From contig NW_024466459.1 in the NCBI RefSeq assembly GCF_017591425.1, positions 558,001 to 622,000 on the forward strand: 64,000 nucleotides of DNA, written 5' to 3'. Shown piece after piece: positions 46,412 through 57,780 of the stretch. How positions within the stretch are numbered: position 1 is the first letter of the stretch; every line of letters starts with the position of its first letter. The notes under the pieces were generated by a model. It saw nothing but the letters and a program-made list of their open reading frames with translations. It searched no databases and was not told the origin of the DNA. The position numbers and the translations under genes were made by a program. This DNA is from Ochotona curzoniae. Taxonomy: Eukaryota; Chordata; Mammalia; Lagomorpha; Ochotonidae.

Positions 46412-46650
46412 AACCTTTATTTATTTATTAGAGAGAATGAGAGTTCCCATCTACTGATTTACTCCCCAAATACCAAATGCTGAGCCAAAGCCTGTAGGCG
46501 CGACTCAATCCAGGTCTCCCATGTGGGTGGCAGGAATGCAATTACTTGAAAGATCACCTGCATGAGCAGAAAACTGGAGTCCAGAGGTGGGGGAGCTATT
46601 AAACCCGGGGAAGCAGATGTTTTAACTGCTGGGCCAAGTGCCTGCCCTTC
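46412..46650 (-). mobile_element. C-SINE, antisense, older
   Basis: 'tttatttatttattagagag', 'atctactgatttactcccca', 'ccaggtctcccatgtgggtg' and 'actgctgggccaagtgcctg' are in antisense order. Confidence 0.85.
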
Positions 46651-47936
46651 ATACACATTTCAAAATGCTTGTCTGCTCATCTGAGTATGTCGGTCATCCA
46701 GGGGTTGTTAACTGTTGATTGACTTTTCTCTTGAGCAAGAGTCCCATTTTTCTGCTTCGTGTGTGCGTGCACCAAAAAAAAAAAAAAAAATAATTGGATT
46801 GCATCCTAGGCATTGTGCATGACACAGGGTAGAAGTCCTGGATTATATGACGTCTTTACACAAACTTTCGTTTTTATTTCAGCAGAAAAGGAGCTTGACT
46901 GCACTTACTGTAAATTCTTATCTCCTCTGAAAAGGTCATCCACTGGATTCCCGCTTGCTTCTCTTCAGTCTTAGCGAGGCCGCTTAGCATCTGCCTTTAG
47001 CACGTGTGGCTCATCAGCCAGCCAGCCAAACATGGAAATCTGGGCCTGCCCTGGTCTGGGTTTCTCCTTTCTGAGATGCCCTCCATTTCCCAGCTACCAG
47101 AGACATCCAGAATTAGGTTTGTCCAGTTCCTCACATCCAGTGCTGAATTTCTGTTGGAGTTTTCACCATTGCCTGGAACACTTCTCCGTGGGCCTGTTCT
47201 CAGTCCAAAAGCTGTAAAAACGGGACCAGTGTCATTTCCTTATTCATAACTCTGGCTCTCCTTCAGTATCCGCCTGTTTCTTCAGTAACTTTAAGTAGTC
47301 ATAATTTATATTTTTAGAGAGGCCTGTTTTTTTCAGGAACTGAAGCTGTTGTCTACAACTCTAAGCTTCTTATCCAGCATGGGTTATTTGATCATGACCA
47401 GACATGGAACCTGTGTGACTTTCTTTAATCTAACATTTCCTAAAGCGATTCTTCATTTGGCAGAACTTTATTAGCACACTACACATCTCACTATTTCATC
47501 AAAACCATTTGGGGAAGTGTTATTCAAAGATTGTTACCCCGGGAGACTTAGGAAATCGCGGTAAAATGAACAGAGATTAGATGACGAAAAAGCAAACTAG
47601 TGGGGCGGGCGCTGCACCTGGTGTCTGAGATGCCAGCATCCCATTGACTTTGGCTTTTATTGAACTATGAAACAAGATAGTATCTGATGTAATAAACAGG
47701 CTCAAGACTGGTTGAAACAGATTTCTGAGTCTCAGCTGCCTGATTTATTAACAGAGATTAAGGAATTTGAGGGCAAATCCTAATTTGGGGGAACAATGCC
47801 ATGGAAAACCACCACTTTTCCACCTAAAATGCTTCTTGGAGAGTATTAACAGAAAGATCACAATTTTAATGCATTTCTCAAGTTCATTTCAATCATCTTT
47901 TCTGCAAAACCCATTTTTCCTAAAAAAAAAAAAAAA
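46651..47936. other. Mostly unique sequence
   Basis: Contains A18 at about 46774-46791. 'aattggattgcatcctaggc' nearby resembles an unnamed dispersed repeat. No exon is recognised. Confidence 0.35.
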
Positions 47937-48187
47937 TGCATTTATTTGAGGGGTAGTGGGGGAGGGGGAGAGCTCTGGTCCACTCCCCAAATGCCCACAG
48001 TGGCAGGGATCTGGCTGAGACTAAAGCTGGGAACTGAGACCTGGATCCAGGGCTCCCTCATGAGCAGCAGGAAGGCAGCAGCTTGAGCCATCACTACTGC
48101 CTCGCAGGGTCAGTGTTAGCAGGACACTGGAGTCAGGAGCTGGTGACGGATGTCAGCTCCTAACTGCCAGGTCAAATGCCTGCCCCT
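47937..48187 (-). mobile_element. C-SINE, antisense, older
   Basis: 'atgcatttatttgaggggta', 'ctctggtccactccccaaat', 'agcaggacactggagtcagg' and 'gccaggtcaaatgcctgccc' are in antisense order. Confidence 0.85.
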
Positions 48188-49073
48188 GCAGTGCTGGTCT
48201 GATCACATCCCCCTGTGTCATTATGGTTTTGCTGTCAAGTCAATTTTATTGTAGTCTATTTCTCTGAATCTTGGCACGCCATGGGCCATCATAGCTTACA
48301 AAGAGTCCAAACTTAGGACTGCGAACCTTGGGACGTATGAGTTCTTCCGTGTTGTGAAAATTAAAGATAATATTTGCTGCATCTAAAATGCCTGGCATAA
48401 ATGAGAGCCAGTGTACATTGGTTGCCTTATTCTGTCCAGTTTTGTAGAAGACAAAAAGGAAATCCTTTCATAGCAAACCTGGATGGGAACATTCTGGTTT
48501 TTTTTTTAACTTGTGCCCTGTTATTGATTCATTAGCAGCCCAGACCCTAAATGGAAACAGAATTTCCAAAAGGAGAACCTGATCTTGCAACGTTTAAAAT
48601 CAATTTTCTATGTACCTCATGACAAGTGTTTTCACATTGCTTATACTTTTATTGTCAAGCTGTCAAAATAACAGCTTCCTACCTAAGTTACATTTATGCT
48701 AGCATATTAAGTGTTTTTTTTTTTTAAACTCGATTCACTTTTGGCTGTGTTAAATAGTATCTTTTAGAGGGAATCAATCATTTGTTTAACGGTAAGGAAG
48801 TTGACCCTATGGGCACCTTTCTGGGACTCACATGTCATCAAGCACAGAATCAGCCTTTGCCATTCACACGACCACCTGAGCCCACACACCAGGGGCACCT
48901 GCCGCCCCACACACCCCCTCAGGCTCCTTGCCTGGGCCCCCACTCCCCGAGGCAGCAGCCCTGCTTAGGTCCTAGGCAAATGCAGCTGAAACAAACCCAG
49001 ACAGGAGGAGCCAGGAGCTGTCTCTAACCGAAGCATCCTTAAGTCAACCCTTTAGGGAGAGAAAGGAAAACGA
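48188..49073. other. Unique sequence; 48230-48720 possibly conserved
   Basis: Even, AT-leaning, repeat-free DNA with a T10 run near 48715. No gene is recognised. Confidence 0.4.
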
Positions 49074-49264
49074 AGCTGTCCTCTTTCTCTCCAGCCAGGC
49101 CCTCGAGCTAACGCTCAGACACCAAAATGCAGATGTTCAGAAAGACCCTTCCGGCAAGACCATCACTGTCAAGGTGGAGCCCAGCGACACCATCGAAAAC
49201 CAAAAACTTTGAAGACAGAGATCCAGGACAGAGGGCATCCCCCTGGACCAACAGCAGCTGCTGC

Positions 49265-49352
49265 TTTTTTCTTTTCTTCTCTTTTCTCTTCTCTTCTCTT
49301 CTCTTCTCTTCTCTTCTCTTCTCTTCTCTTCTCTTCTCTTCTCTTCTCTTCT
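49265..49352. repeat. (CTCTT)n pentanucleotide microsatellite in the pseudogene
   Basis: Imperfect T-rich start, then about 13 pure CTCTT units to about 49350. It sits exactly where ubiquitin codons for Arg42 to Ala46 should be, next to 'ttggccggcaagcagctgg'. The antisense reading gives the Lys/Arg/Glu-rich frames there, which are not genes. Confidence 0.93.
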
Positions 49353-49628
49353 TGGCCGGCAAGCAGCTGGAGGACGGTTGCACTCGGTGGGACTACAACA
49401 TCCAGAAAGAGTCCACGCTGCACCTGGTGCTCCGTCTGCGGGGCAGCATCTTTGAGCCCAGAAGTACAACTGTCACAAGATGATCTGCTGCAACACCTGC
49501 CTGCACCCCCACGCTGTCAACCACCGCTGAGGAAATGCTGCCACACTGTCAACCTGCGCCCCAAGAAGAAGGTCAAATAAGCCCCCCTAGCAGGGTGGCC
49601 ACCCACCTGGCCACACTCCCGCGGCCTC

Positions 49629-49634
49629 AATAAA
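49629..49634 (+). other. Polyadenylation signal of the UBA52 retrocopy
   Basis: AATAAA 24 bases before the poly-A tract, inherited from the parent mRNA. Confidence 0.85.
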
Positions 49635-49678
49635 GTTTGCTTTTAGTTGACCTGAGCAAAAAAAAAAAAAAAAAAAAA

Positions 49679-52600
49679 TTAAAAGTAAACTGCACCACGG
49701 TCCACTATCAAAGAGGTCACATGGCATTCATGTCACAAATGGGGTCGGATTAAAAGACAAGAGATCGAGATTGGGAGGGGGTGGCTATGCAGAAATGCTC
49801 ACGTAGGCTAGGCCCCCGTTTTCTCAGTCCACACATGTCAGCTGTGATGAGATTCAGTGCTGCAAACTTTCCAGAGATCCCTGGAAAAGAAATTATCTAC
49901 TGGCTGTCTTCTGCTGCTTGGACTTGCTGCTAACGGAGACGGCACTGGCTTTATCCAGGACCTCATTTTTTTTTTTTTCAACAGCAATTACTCACATGTG
50001 CCCGCACCAGAGGAAATTGATGGCAGCCAATTGTCTATATGCTTTTGTTCGCACCTCTTTGCTACTGTGCAGGGCTACACATTTACCAGAGCCCTTGAGA
50101 ATGCTTGTTGTCAATAGGGGTAATTTCACATTGCCTCCATTTAGTGAATACATGTGAAAATTGATCTTGATTCTGAGGTGAGGCTGGAACCAGGACGCGG
50201 GCTACAAATGCCTTGGAGAGGAGTATGCGCCCAGCACAGTTTCCATTGAGGATTGCTGGAATCCAGCCTCCAGGGAGACGTGCTTGGGTCCAGCTGTGTT
50301 TCTGTGCAAATTCAGATGTGCTGCTGGTTCCATTTACTGTTACATTTTTGTAGGGACAGTGCAATTTAAAAATGCCAAGGAGGTCCTTCCAAGTCAGCTT
50401 ATTGTCTGGGTTTTGGCTTTTCTTTTTTCTTTTTCTTTTCTTTGGACATGATTTCAAAAGTCTCTTCGAAACAGCAGCAAAATTAGCCTTAAATAGTTCT
50501 TTTTTTTTTTGTATTGCTTTGATCAATGGAGATAAGGCCAGAGCAGTGATTTTATTACAAAGTGTTTTTTAACCTTGCTGGGATAAGCAAGGGACTGGGA
50601 AGGCCATGTTTTAGCTCTGGCAGCTCCAGCAAGGAAAGGAAAACCTGAAAGTTCCCTGCGCCTCCCTTTAGTTTTTTAATCCTAAATCCCAAAGTAGGGT
50701 TATCTTGCTGGTTTGGGTTCAGGTTTTTGTTGTTTCTAAAGAGGACTTCTGCTTCAACAATGAACCCATCAGCCAGAATTCTCTTCCTCCAGTTCTGTGT
50801 TTCACGTGACCTTTATTTACCAAGAGCTGCAAGCAAGAGGAAAATCTTGATTCTGCCTCTGTCCCCCAAGTTCCCCTTGGAAACACAGAAAGCCTAAGAC
50901 AAAGGACATTTCCAAGGCTTCTTCTCTGGCAGGTGACATTAGCCCGACTGTAATCTACAGACATGACATCATCCTACAGGGGGCTCCCAGCACCAAACAC
51001 ACTGCATTCTTTGGACCAAAACAGTGGTTCTGTGGCGACTCGCTGATGCAGGCTAAAGAGCTTTGGAATGGCCAAGGCTTCCCAAACAGGTCAGAGCACA
51101 TTGCAGTTACACAATTCCTGCAGCCGGCCAGCCTCTTCCCCAGGGGCTGCTGGAGAGTTTACATTTGTCAATTGTTTCCTTCGCGGCCTGGCTCAAGGCT
51201 CATTTCCTGCCAGAGTCCCTTTTTCACTCACTCCCCTGCCTCAGCCCTCTTTCACACCTGCTGGTTCCTCCGCTGGCCCTCTTTGTCCTGCTCTGCTGTG
51301 CGCTCAGACTGAACCCCAGTGATTGCCCTTTACCTGTTCACTGGCCTCTTCCGCTCAATTAAAACTGCCCTGAGAAGCTGGCTGCCGCTTCTTCCGTGTG
51401 TCCCTGGAACACTTGGTGTCTCTTAACGAAAGAGGAAATGTTCTGTGGCTGCTGGAAGCCTGCCTTTGTCTCTGCTGCCCCTGAAAGCTGGACTTCCTGC
51501 TTGCTCATCAGGGCATCTTCCTTACCTGCTCTGCAGGTGGCTAGGCACCATGGCCAGGCCTCTCCTGCTCGGATCCTGGGAATCTGTCCCAAGTTGCTCT
51601 CACGGGGGCTGATGTCTTGTGGACTTTATCCAGGGTGAGACTGCCCACTGTCAGGAGGCTCCAGGAGGGCAGGGAGGGAGGACTGGCAGCAAGCCTTTCA
51701 ACGCTGGAAGCGTCAGGTAGTAGCTAGGCTCAGGTTAGGGAGCAGCCTGAGAAGAAGTCAGGAAATACGAAGCCCAAGATAAATCAGGCAGTTTTTCTAA
51801 ACAGTTGACGAAACTTTCCATTGCAAACGAACTAATTGAAGCCACATCACCACTTTCCCTTCCTCCTCTGTTCCCCCTTGATTTGAGAGGACCACTGCAC
51901 CAAACAGCCCAGGATATTCAGGCCCAGCTGGATACAGGTGCTGCAGTGACGTCAGAGCTCCGGCTGACCTGTGCCCTGCTTGGCCTCCTTCTGTGTGCGG
52001 GTTTCTTCAGGTTACAGCTAGGCTGGCTACTGGCCACTCCAGATCACTGTTCTACCTGCTTAGCCACCCACAGAACTAAAATAACTGCTCTCTCTCCCTC
52101 CTCCTACACCGACAGCCGTTTTTGTTTTTTTTTTTTTTTTAAAGAGACTTCTGCTGGGTCTAGCTTGAGATATGGGCCAGCGGAGTGCCATGATGACCCT
52201 GGCCTGCAGCACTGCGCTGGGAGCAGGGGTCTAAAACCACAGTGCCAAAATAATGAGGCCAGGGAGCTATGCTTTGCCCCGAAGAAATGCACCAGTACAT
52301 GAAACCTCACAACCGTGACACTCGATGGTAAGTAATTTAAAACACTTAAATCCACTTAAAGCAAACCCAATTTGGATAACCAGCAAGGTCTTTGTGTACC
52401 AATCATGGAACTTTGATGGAAAAATCTAAGGAGCTTGACCAATATCTGCAGCTCTTGGGACTCAGATGCTGTGTGCAGTGCTGCGTGATGGAACTTATCA
52501 CACTAGATGTTTGTGCCTTCCTGACGTGCATGTGTGTGCGTGTGTGTTGTAACATTGCAGGGCCTGTGTCTCCAATGTCACGGACACCATCACTTGCTTC

Positions 52601-52721
52601 ATGGTCTGAACAGGCGTGGCCTGTCAGATTGTGAGCAGCTGTTGTAAGCGCCAGCGACGGGCGCTGGTTAATCATCTTTGCCGCAGTGGGGCACATATCC
52701 TCAAAAGTGACATGCGTGGGA
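49679..52721. other. Unique sequence; parts possibly conserved
   Basis: No repeat or exon is recognised in 3 kb. 50030-50200 and 50340-50560 are even, repeat-free and AT-leaning. T-rich runs occur at about 49969, 50501 and 52123-52140. Open frames of up to 165 codons (51805-52302) carry no domain. Confidence 0.4.
51947..51954. promoter_or_regulatory. Perfect CRE palindrome
   Basis: TGACGTCA in non-repeat DNA ('ctgcagtgacgtcagagctc'). This is the third perfect copy in the window. Function unproven. Confidence 0.3.
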
Positions 52722-53018
52722 GACAGCGCAGTGCAGGCTAATACTCTGCTTCGAAGAGCCAGCATCCCATACAGGTACCAGTTTTTGTCCCAGCTTCTCC
52801 ACTTTCCATCTAGTTCCCAACCTAAAGCCTAGGAAAGCTGTGGAGTTCTTGCACTCCTGCAACCTCGTGGGAAACTCAGAAGAAGCTTCCAGCTCCTGGC
52901 TATGGATCAGCTTAGCCCTGGCCATTGTGATCATTTGGAGAATTAACCCACACATGGAAGACCTCTCTCTCTGTCTCTCCTGTATCTTTTAAAAATCTGC
53001 CTTTCAAGTAAAAAGGCA
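52722..53018 (+). mobile_element. C-SINE, sense
   Basis: 'gcgcagtgcaggctaatact', 'catcccatacaggtaccagt', 'ggctatggatcagcttagcc' and 'aaatctgcctttcaagtaaa' give the full sense order. Confidence 0.9.
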
Positions 53019-54071
53019 AAAGAAAAGCAGGTGTGTATATGAGAAAGGGTAGAAGAAGCTCCAGGATGCAGTGCAGAAGTACCAGAAGGTGCTGGCACGT
53101 GGCAGCCCGTTGCCCTGGATGGCACCATCACATGTTGATCTGCCCAGCCTCCAGCCATGGGGACGGCAGGTGCTCAGCCTGAGGGAGGGTGTTGCAAGGC
53201 TGATGGGCTCCTTTCGTCTTTAATACTTCTGGTTCACAGCCACCAGACTTGCAATCACCAACACTTCCACATCCGTCATCGTGGGGCCCCTCTAAGTCCT
53301 AGTAACTTGTCAGGCTGGAGGTGTTTGGATATTTTTCCTGCCCCTATCCCACACTCCCAGTGGACTGCTTTTGGAATACCTTCCTTTCCATTCCTCGGAG
53401 GGGTTTCTTTTCAGGTGTGTTTCACCTTGGCTCTAAGATTTGCCCCAATGGAGTTGCCCCAGTTAACCAGCAGTTGCCCCCAGTAGTAGTAGCCAGCTGG
53501 GCGACACATCCTTCATGGTCTGCTTTCTCTTCCTGGCATCACCCATCCCCATACTAACTCCACTTAAAGTACTTGCACTTGATTCCCAATCTCAGAAAAC
53601 TCCCACGGGAACTGAAGTCCAACATTGGAGCTTTCCCACCACGCCTTGGGATCTTTCCTTAGCAGAGGAAAGGTTTTCTATAGGAATGGTGGACTAGGAC
53701 ACAGAAGTCCACCAATGCCTCTGTAGATTCATTTGGTTAACAACCCCAGTGATCCTGGGGCTATCCTGGGGGTACAGAGCCAGCCACTGGGGAGCCAACA
53801 CGACCCCATAACACCTCTTCTGGTTAGTTCTTGTCATATAACAGTAGTAAGCCTCCCCCATAATAATCACAGGCCCTTATTATAGTAATGATGCAGGGAA
53901 GGTTTGGGGTTTAGCTAATGCAGTGGTCAGCACTCTCTGCTAGGCTGAGCTTAGCAGGTGCCTCTGCTTTTCAAAACCCCCTTTCCTCCCAGGAGGCAGC
54001 CAGCTGGCCTGGCCACATTCTTCACTTTGCCATGGCAGAGGTGAAAGTGGTCATGTCCAACGAAGCAGGTT
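53019..54071. other. Unique sequence, nothing recognised
   Basis: Single-copy DNA without recognisable exon or repeat. Confidence 0.4.
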
Positions 54072-54382
54072 TTTAATTTATTTTTTCCAATTTTTATTGG
54101 ACAGTCAGATATACAGAGAAGAGGAGAGATAGAGAGGAAGATCTTCCACCGATAATTAACTCCCCAAGCAGCCGCAACAGCCAGAGCTGAGCCAATCTGA
54201 AGCCCGGAACCTGGAGCTTCTTCTGAATCTCCCAAGGTTTTGGACCGTCCTCGACTGCTTTCCCAGGCCACAGGCAGGGAGCTGGATGGGAAGTGAGGCT
54301 GCTGGGATTAGAACCGGCGCCCATATGGGAGACCTGCGTGTGCATGGTGACAACTTTAGCTGTTAGGCTAACGCGCTAGGCC
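54072..54382 (-). mobile_element. C-SINE, antisense, young subfamily
   Basis: 'ccaatttttattggacagtc', 'gaggaagatcttccaccgat', 'gtcctcgactgctttcccag', 'gattagaaccggcgcccata' and head 'aggctaacgcgctaggcc'. Confidence 0.92.
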
Positions 54383-56037
54383 AGAGGCAAGTGTTGTTAA
54401 GGCTGTATATGAATTGCCTGTGTGATGGTCCATCTGGTCCGAGTAAAGCCTGATGGCCAAATTCAGAGTCCAAGGGCAGGAGAATACAGTTTTCCCTTTT
54501 GTGGGGATGATCTGCTAAGTCAGGTGGCGAGAAGCAGGGGAGAAGGGAGGGGTGAAGGCTGGAGGCCAGACCCACCCCAATGTAGCCGTTTGCCCTCCGA
54601 AGTCTCTACCTTTTCACTCATCTTTCTCTGGGGGAATTCGGCAGGAAACACTTGGCTGTCATCCATTTTTATAACTGGATTCTCAAGTCAATTAACTTTT
54701 GGCTTGCCTCGTTTTCTTTTTCACAGACGAGAGTTTCATTTTTTTTATGCAATAAACAACCTGTTTTTATCATTTAAAATGAATCCAACAAAGGCAATCC
54801 TCTGAACTTGTCCTGGTCTTGAACAAATGAATTGGAAGTGAAATGTATATTGCAATAGCTGAAGCGTGAAGGGAATCATCAACTGGAGACCAGGAATGCT
54901 GTGGCAAGGCAACGCACACATTTCTGCAACTGTCTCATTTGATGGTCCTTTATGACCTTCAACTTGACATAGGACCCTTACTTCAACTTGACCCAGGCTG
55001 TCCTCAGGCCTTCCTCGGTAGGGCTGAGATGGCAGGGAATGAGAACACCTTTCATCAGTATGCAAGCTAGTATTCTTTTTTGTATTCTCTGTCCAGAAGC
55101 GGGTGGGAAAAAAAAAAGATTTATGACTCATTGTTTTCCAAAGATGCTGCTTCCTCTGCAGATTTGCAGGTTGTTTTGGGATCAGATTTGCTCCTCGTTT
55201 ACACACTGCCCACAGACGTTCTTTTTATAGCCAGGTTTGTCTGTTTCCAGGTCCATCAGCAAACTTCATAATACTATCTTCTGCCCCTCTGTTGTCTTTG
55301 ATGCTTTGAAACCCACAGGATACACAAAAAAAGAAAGAAAACTTACCTAGATTCAGCTGGTGCATTTAAAAACACTGCCCAACACTGTGGCTCTGAGGCT
55401 ATACCTTTCACAGGTGCTCTGCCCCTTTAGCTCTGCCCTTTAGGAGTGTGGCAGGGCCATTTCTGAAGCCGGCTGTTTTGGGGGCTCTCTAGGGAATCGG
55501 GCTGGGCTCTGTGGAGCCGCAGCTCCATTAGCACTGGGAGCACAGGAAGGAATTTTACAGTAATTCTGCTACAGTGGAACATTTGCCTTCAGGCTGGAAT
55601 CGAAAATAGCAGCTGGAAGGACATTTGGAAATGGGTGAGGAGGGGGTTGTGGGAGTGCGAGAGAGGTGGAGAGGAGAGCATTTCACATTTGGATAAAAAC
55701 ACTAGCTAGCTACAAGGCAAAATGAGACGCGGCTGGCATCGTCTACCCTTGAAATCATCCCAAATGCAATTCTCCTCGGGCTTGGCTCGCAAAGCCGGTG
55801 ATTTCAATGTTGCGAGTGCAGCCAGGGTCAGCACCCTGCTCTGGGTAGTGAGCAGTGGGCACCAGACTCCTGGCAGATGACCAGCATCCCTGGCAGCTGT
55901 CCCACCAGCACGGCTCTCCCTGCAGCAAGTATCATCCAAAAACACAGGCCCCTTTCCTGGAGTCGCCAGTCACTGAAGAGCCAATGTCAGCCCTTGAAGA
56001 CTTGGCAGGCTTGCTCCACTGCACAAATATACATCCT
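54383..56037. other. Unique sequence; 55470-55640 possibly conserved
   Basis: No repeat or exon is recognised. 55470-55640 is repeat-free with TAAT-type and E-box-like words. The evidence is weak. Confidence 0.4.
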
Positions 56038-56368
56038 GGGGGCCAGCACATTGGCTCAACTGGCTAATCCTCCATCTCCAAATGCTGGCATCTCATACAG
56101 ACCATGGTTCATGTCTCGGCTGCTCTACTTCCCATCCAGTTCCTTGTTTATGGTCTCGGAAAGCAGCAGAGCATGCTTTCCGAGTCCTTGGAATCCTGTA
56201 CCCACATGAAAGGCCTGGAAGAAGATCCTAGCTCCTGGCTTCAGATTGGCTCAGCTCTGGTTGTAACAACTATTGAGGGAGTGAACCAGCAGATGGAAGA
56301 TCTCTGTCTGTCTCTCCATCTTTCTGTAAATCTGCCTTTCCAATAAAAAGTAAATCAAAAAATTTTAA
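56038..56368 (+). mobile_element. C-SINE, sense, full length
   Basis: 'gggggccagcacattggctc', 'aactggctaatcctccatct', 'cttcccatccagttccttgt' and 'atctgcctttccaataaaaa' are in order. Confidence 0.93.
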
Positions 56369-56409
56369 TAGATACACCATGGACAAGTGATTAAGAGAGA
56401 GAAACAAAG

Positions 56410-56890
56410 GAAAAGGTGTTGGCTAGTCTCCAAAGACGGCGTTCAGTGCACCGCCTCTCCCAGGGTCCAGAATAATGTCCTTGGGACAGTTCCCTTTGAA
56501 CCTGGGCTGCCTGTGACTCCTTGAAGATGGCTTGTACAACACGGTGTCCCTTCTGAAGGCAGGTCACAAGAAGTCTTGCAACTTCTTCCTGGGTCTCCTA
56601 GATATGAAGCTCTTGCGACATTCCCACCAGATCACAGCCACTACGCTCTGCACAGCGCACGTCACATGGAGAGGCCATGTCCAGCTGCATGACAGCTCAG
56701 GTATGCCGCCTGTGGACAGCCAGCTCAGCTGTCATTTCAGATGACTCCAGCCCCAGCTGCAGTTAGACTATAACTATACTAGCTATAACTATCTGACAGT
56801 GCTGACCACACAGAACCATGGGAAGTGACAACGAGTTGCTATTCTAAGCTACAAGTAGCCATGATGGAAGTTAAACATACACAGGTCGGG
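56410..56890 (+). mobile_element. MaLR/ERVL-type solo LTR (MLT1-like)
   Basis: 'ctggcc'-less but otherwise ordered phrases of a mammalian MaLR LTR are seen: 'ttgaacctgggctgcctgtg', 'cttgcaacttcttcctgggt', 'cacatggagaggccatgtcc', 'tcagatgactccagccccag' and 'gaccacacagaaccatggga'. There is no internal viral gene and no coding capacity. The subfamily is not certain. Confidence 0.6.
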
Positions 56891-56939
56891 TTATACACTG
56901 TATCCTTATGAATGGGCCCATAGCTGTTGGACCATTTGA

Positions 56940-57780
56940 ATGATTATGTCAATTTCCTTACTCATTTCCTGGAGGAACATTCACTGAGCAGACACAAGCA
57001 GGCACTGTATTCATCTCAACAAACACATCAGTGAACAGACTTGAACATTGCCTCTACAGAGCTGACAGTTCAGCAAGGAAAGATGATAATTAACAACCAA
57101 ACACATACGTAATTGCAAGGACAGGCAGAGACAAAGAGACAGATGGGGAGAGCTCTTCCATCTGCTGGTTTGCTCCTCAAATGTCTGCAACAGCCAGGGC
57201 TGGGTCAGCTGAAGCCAGGAGCCAGGGACTCAATTTAGGACCCCCATGTGGGTAGCAGGAACCCAAGTACTTAAACTATGACCCGTTTCTTCCCAGGGTG
57301 AGTATCAGCAGGAGGCTGGATGGGTAGTGAAGCCAAGACTCGGTCACTCCACAAAGAGATGCAGCACTCCGAGCAGCCTTAATTACTGCACCAAACATGG
57401 AGCCCTCAGGGAGGGAAAAGGAGCCAACCATGTCAGGCATTGATGGGGCAGAGAGCCTTCTAGAATAAGGAAAACAATGATCCTAAGGTGGGAAGGAGCT
57501 GGAACTATTGGAGAACCTGGGAAGAACCCACTGTGGATGGGTGACAGAGATCTCAGGGAGGGAGGTTGGACCGGAAGAACAGAACCAGGCAGGCCACTGG
57601 GAGGGGCTTCTTTTTTTTTTTTTTTTTCCCTAAATGCTGTGGGAAAATGCTAAAGGCTTTTAAACAGGACTGACACAATCCAATTTACATTTTAAAAAGG
57701 TCATTCCTGCAGCCTGGTAGATAACGGATGGTAAAGGGGACAGGAGGGGGGCCGGTCAGGGTGACTGTCATTCAGGTGAG
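56940..57780 (-). mobile_element. L2 LINE 3' region, antisense, interrupted
   Basis: The left part (56940-57111) has 'ttcactgagcagacacaagc' and 'aggcactgtattcatctcaa'. The right part (57406-57780) has 'gatcctaaggtgggaaggag', 'aaggcttttaaacaggactg' and 'acattttaaaaaggtcattc'. Their order matches antisense L2. A C-SINE (57112-57405) and a T17 run (about 57611-57627) interrupt it. Confidence 0.72.
57112..57405 (-). mobile_element. C-SINE, antisense, nested in L2
   Basis: 'ggcagagacaaagagacaga', 'catctgctggtttgctcctc', 'cccccatgtgggtagcagga' and 'gcagccttaattactgcacc' are in antisense order. Confidence 0.88.

Larger units (their letters stand above)
49074..49678 (+). pseudogene. UBA52: Processed pseudogene of UBA52 (ubiquitin-RPL40 fusion)
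   Basis: The parent gene encodes ubiquitin fused to the 52-residue ribosomal protein eL40. This copy has no introns, starts with a 5'-UTR-like stretch, and has an ATG at 49127. Recognisable ubiquitin pieces are KTL near the start, VEPSDTIEN, then [26 protein letters not shown]. The eL40 part keeps a K-M-I-C piece and the C-terminal LRPKKKVK with TAA at 49578-49580. An AATAAA signal (49629-49634) and a 21-base poly-A (49658-49678) complete the retrocopy signature. It is dead: there is an early one-base frame loss near 49153, an in-frame stop after about 49210, a (CTCTT)n insertion at codons 42-46 of ubiquitin, and a deletion at the start of eL40. I could not find clear target-site duplications. 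Confidence 0.95.

Noticed and set aside
49108..49469. Lys/Arg/Glu-repeat open frames antisense to the pseudogene
   Set aside because: They are translations of the (CTCTT)n microsatellite, not a coding sequence.
49127..49580. Functional ubiquitin-L40 gene
   Set aside because: Frameshift, internal stop, microsatellite insertion and a deletion in the eL40 part; intronless with a poly-A tail. It is a processed pseudogene.
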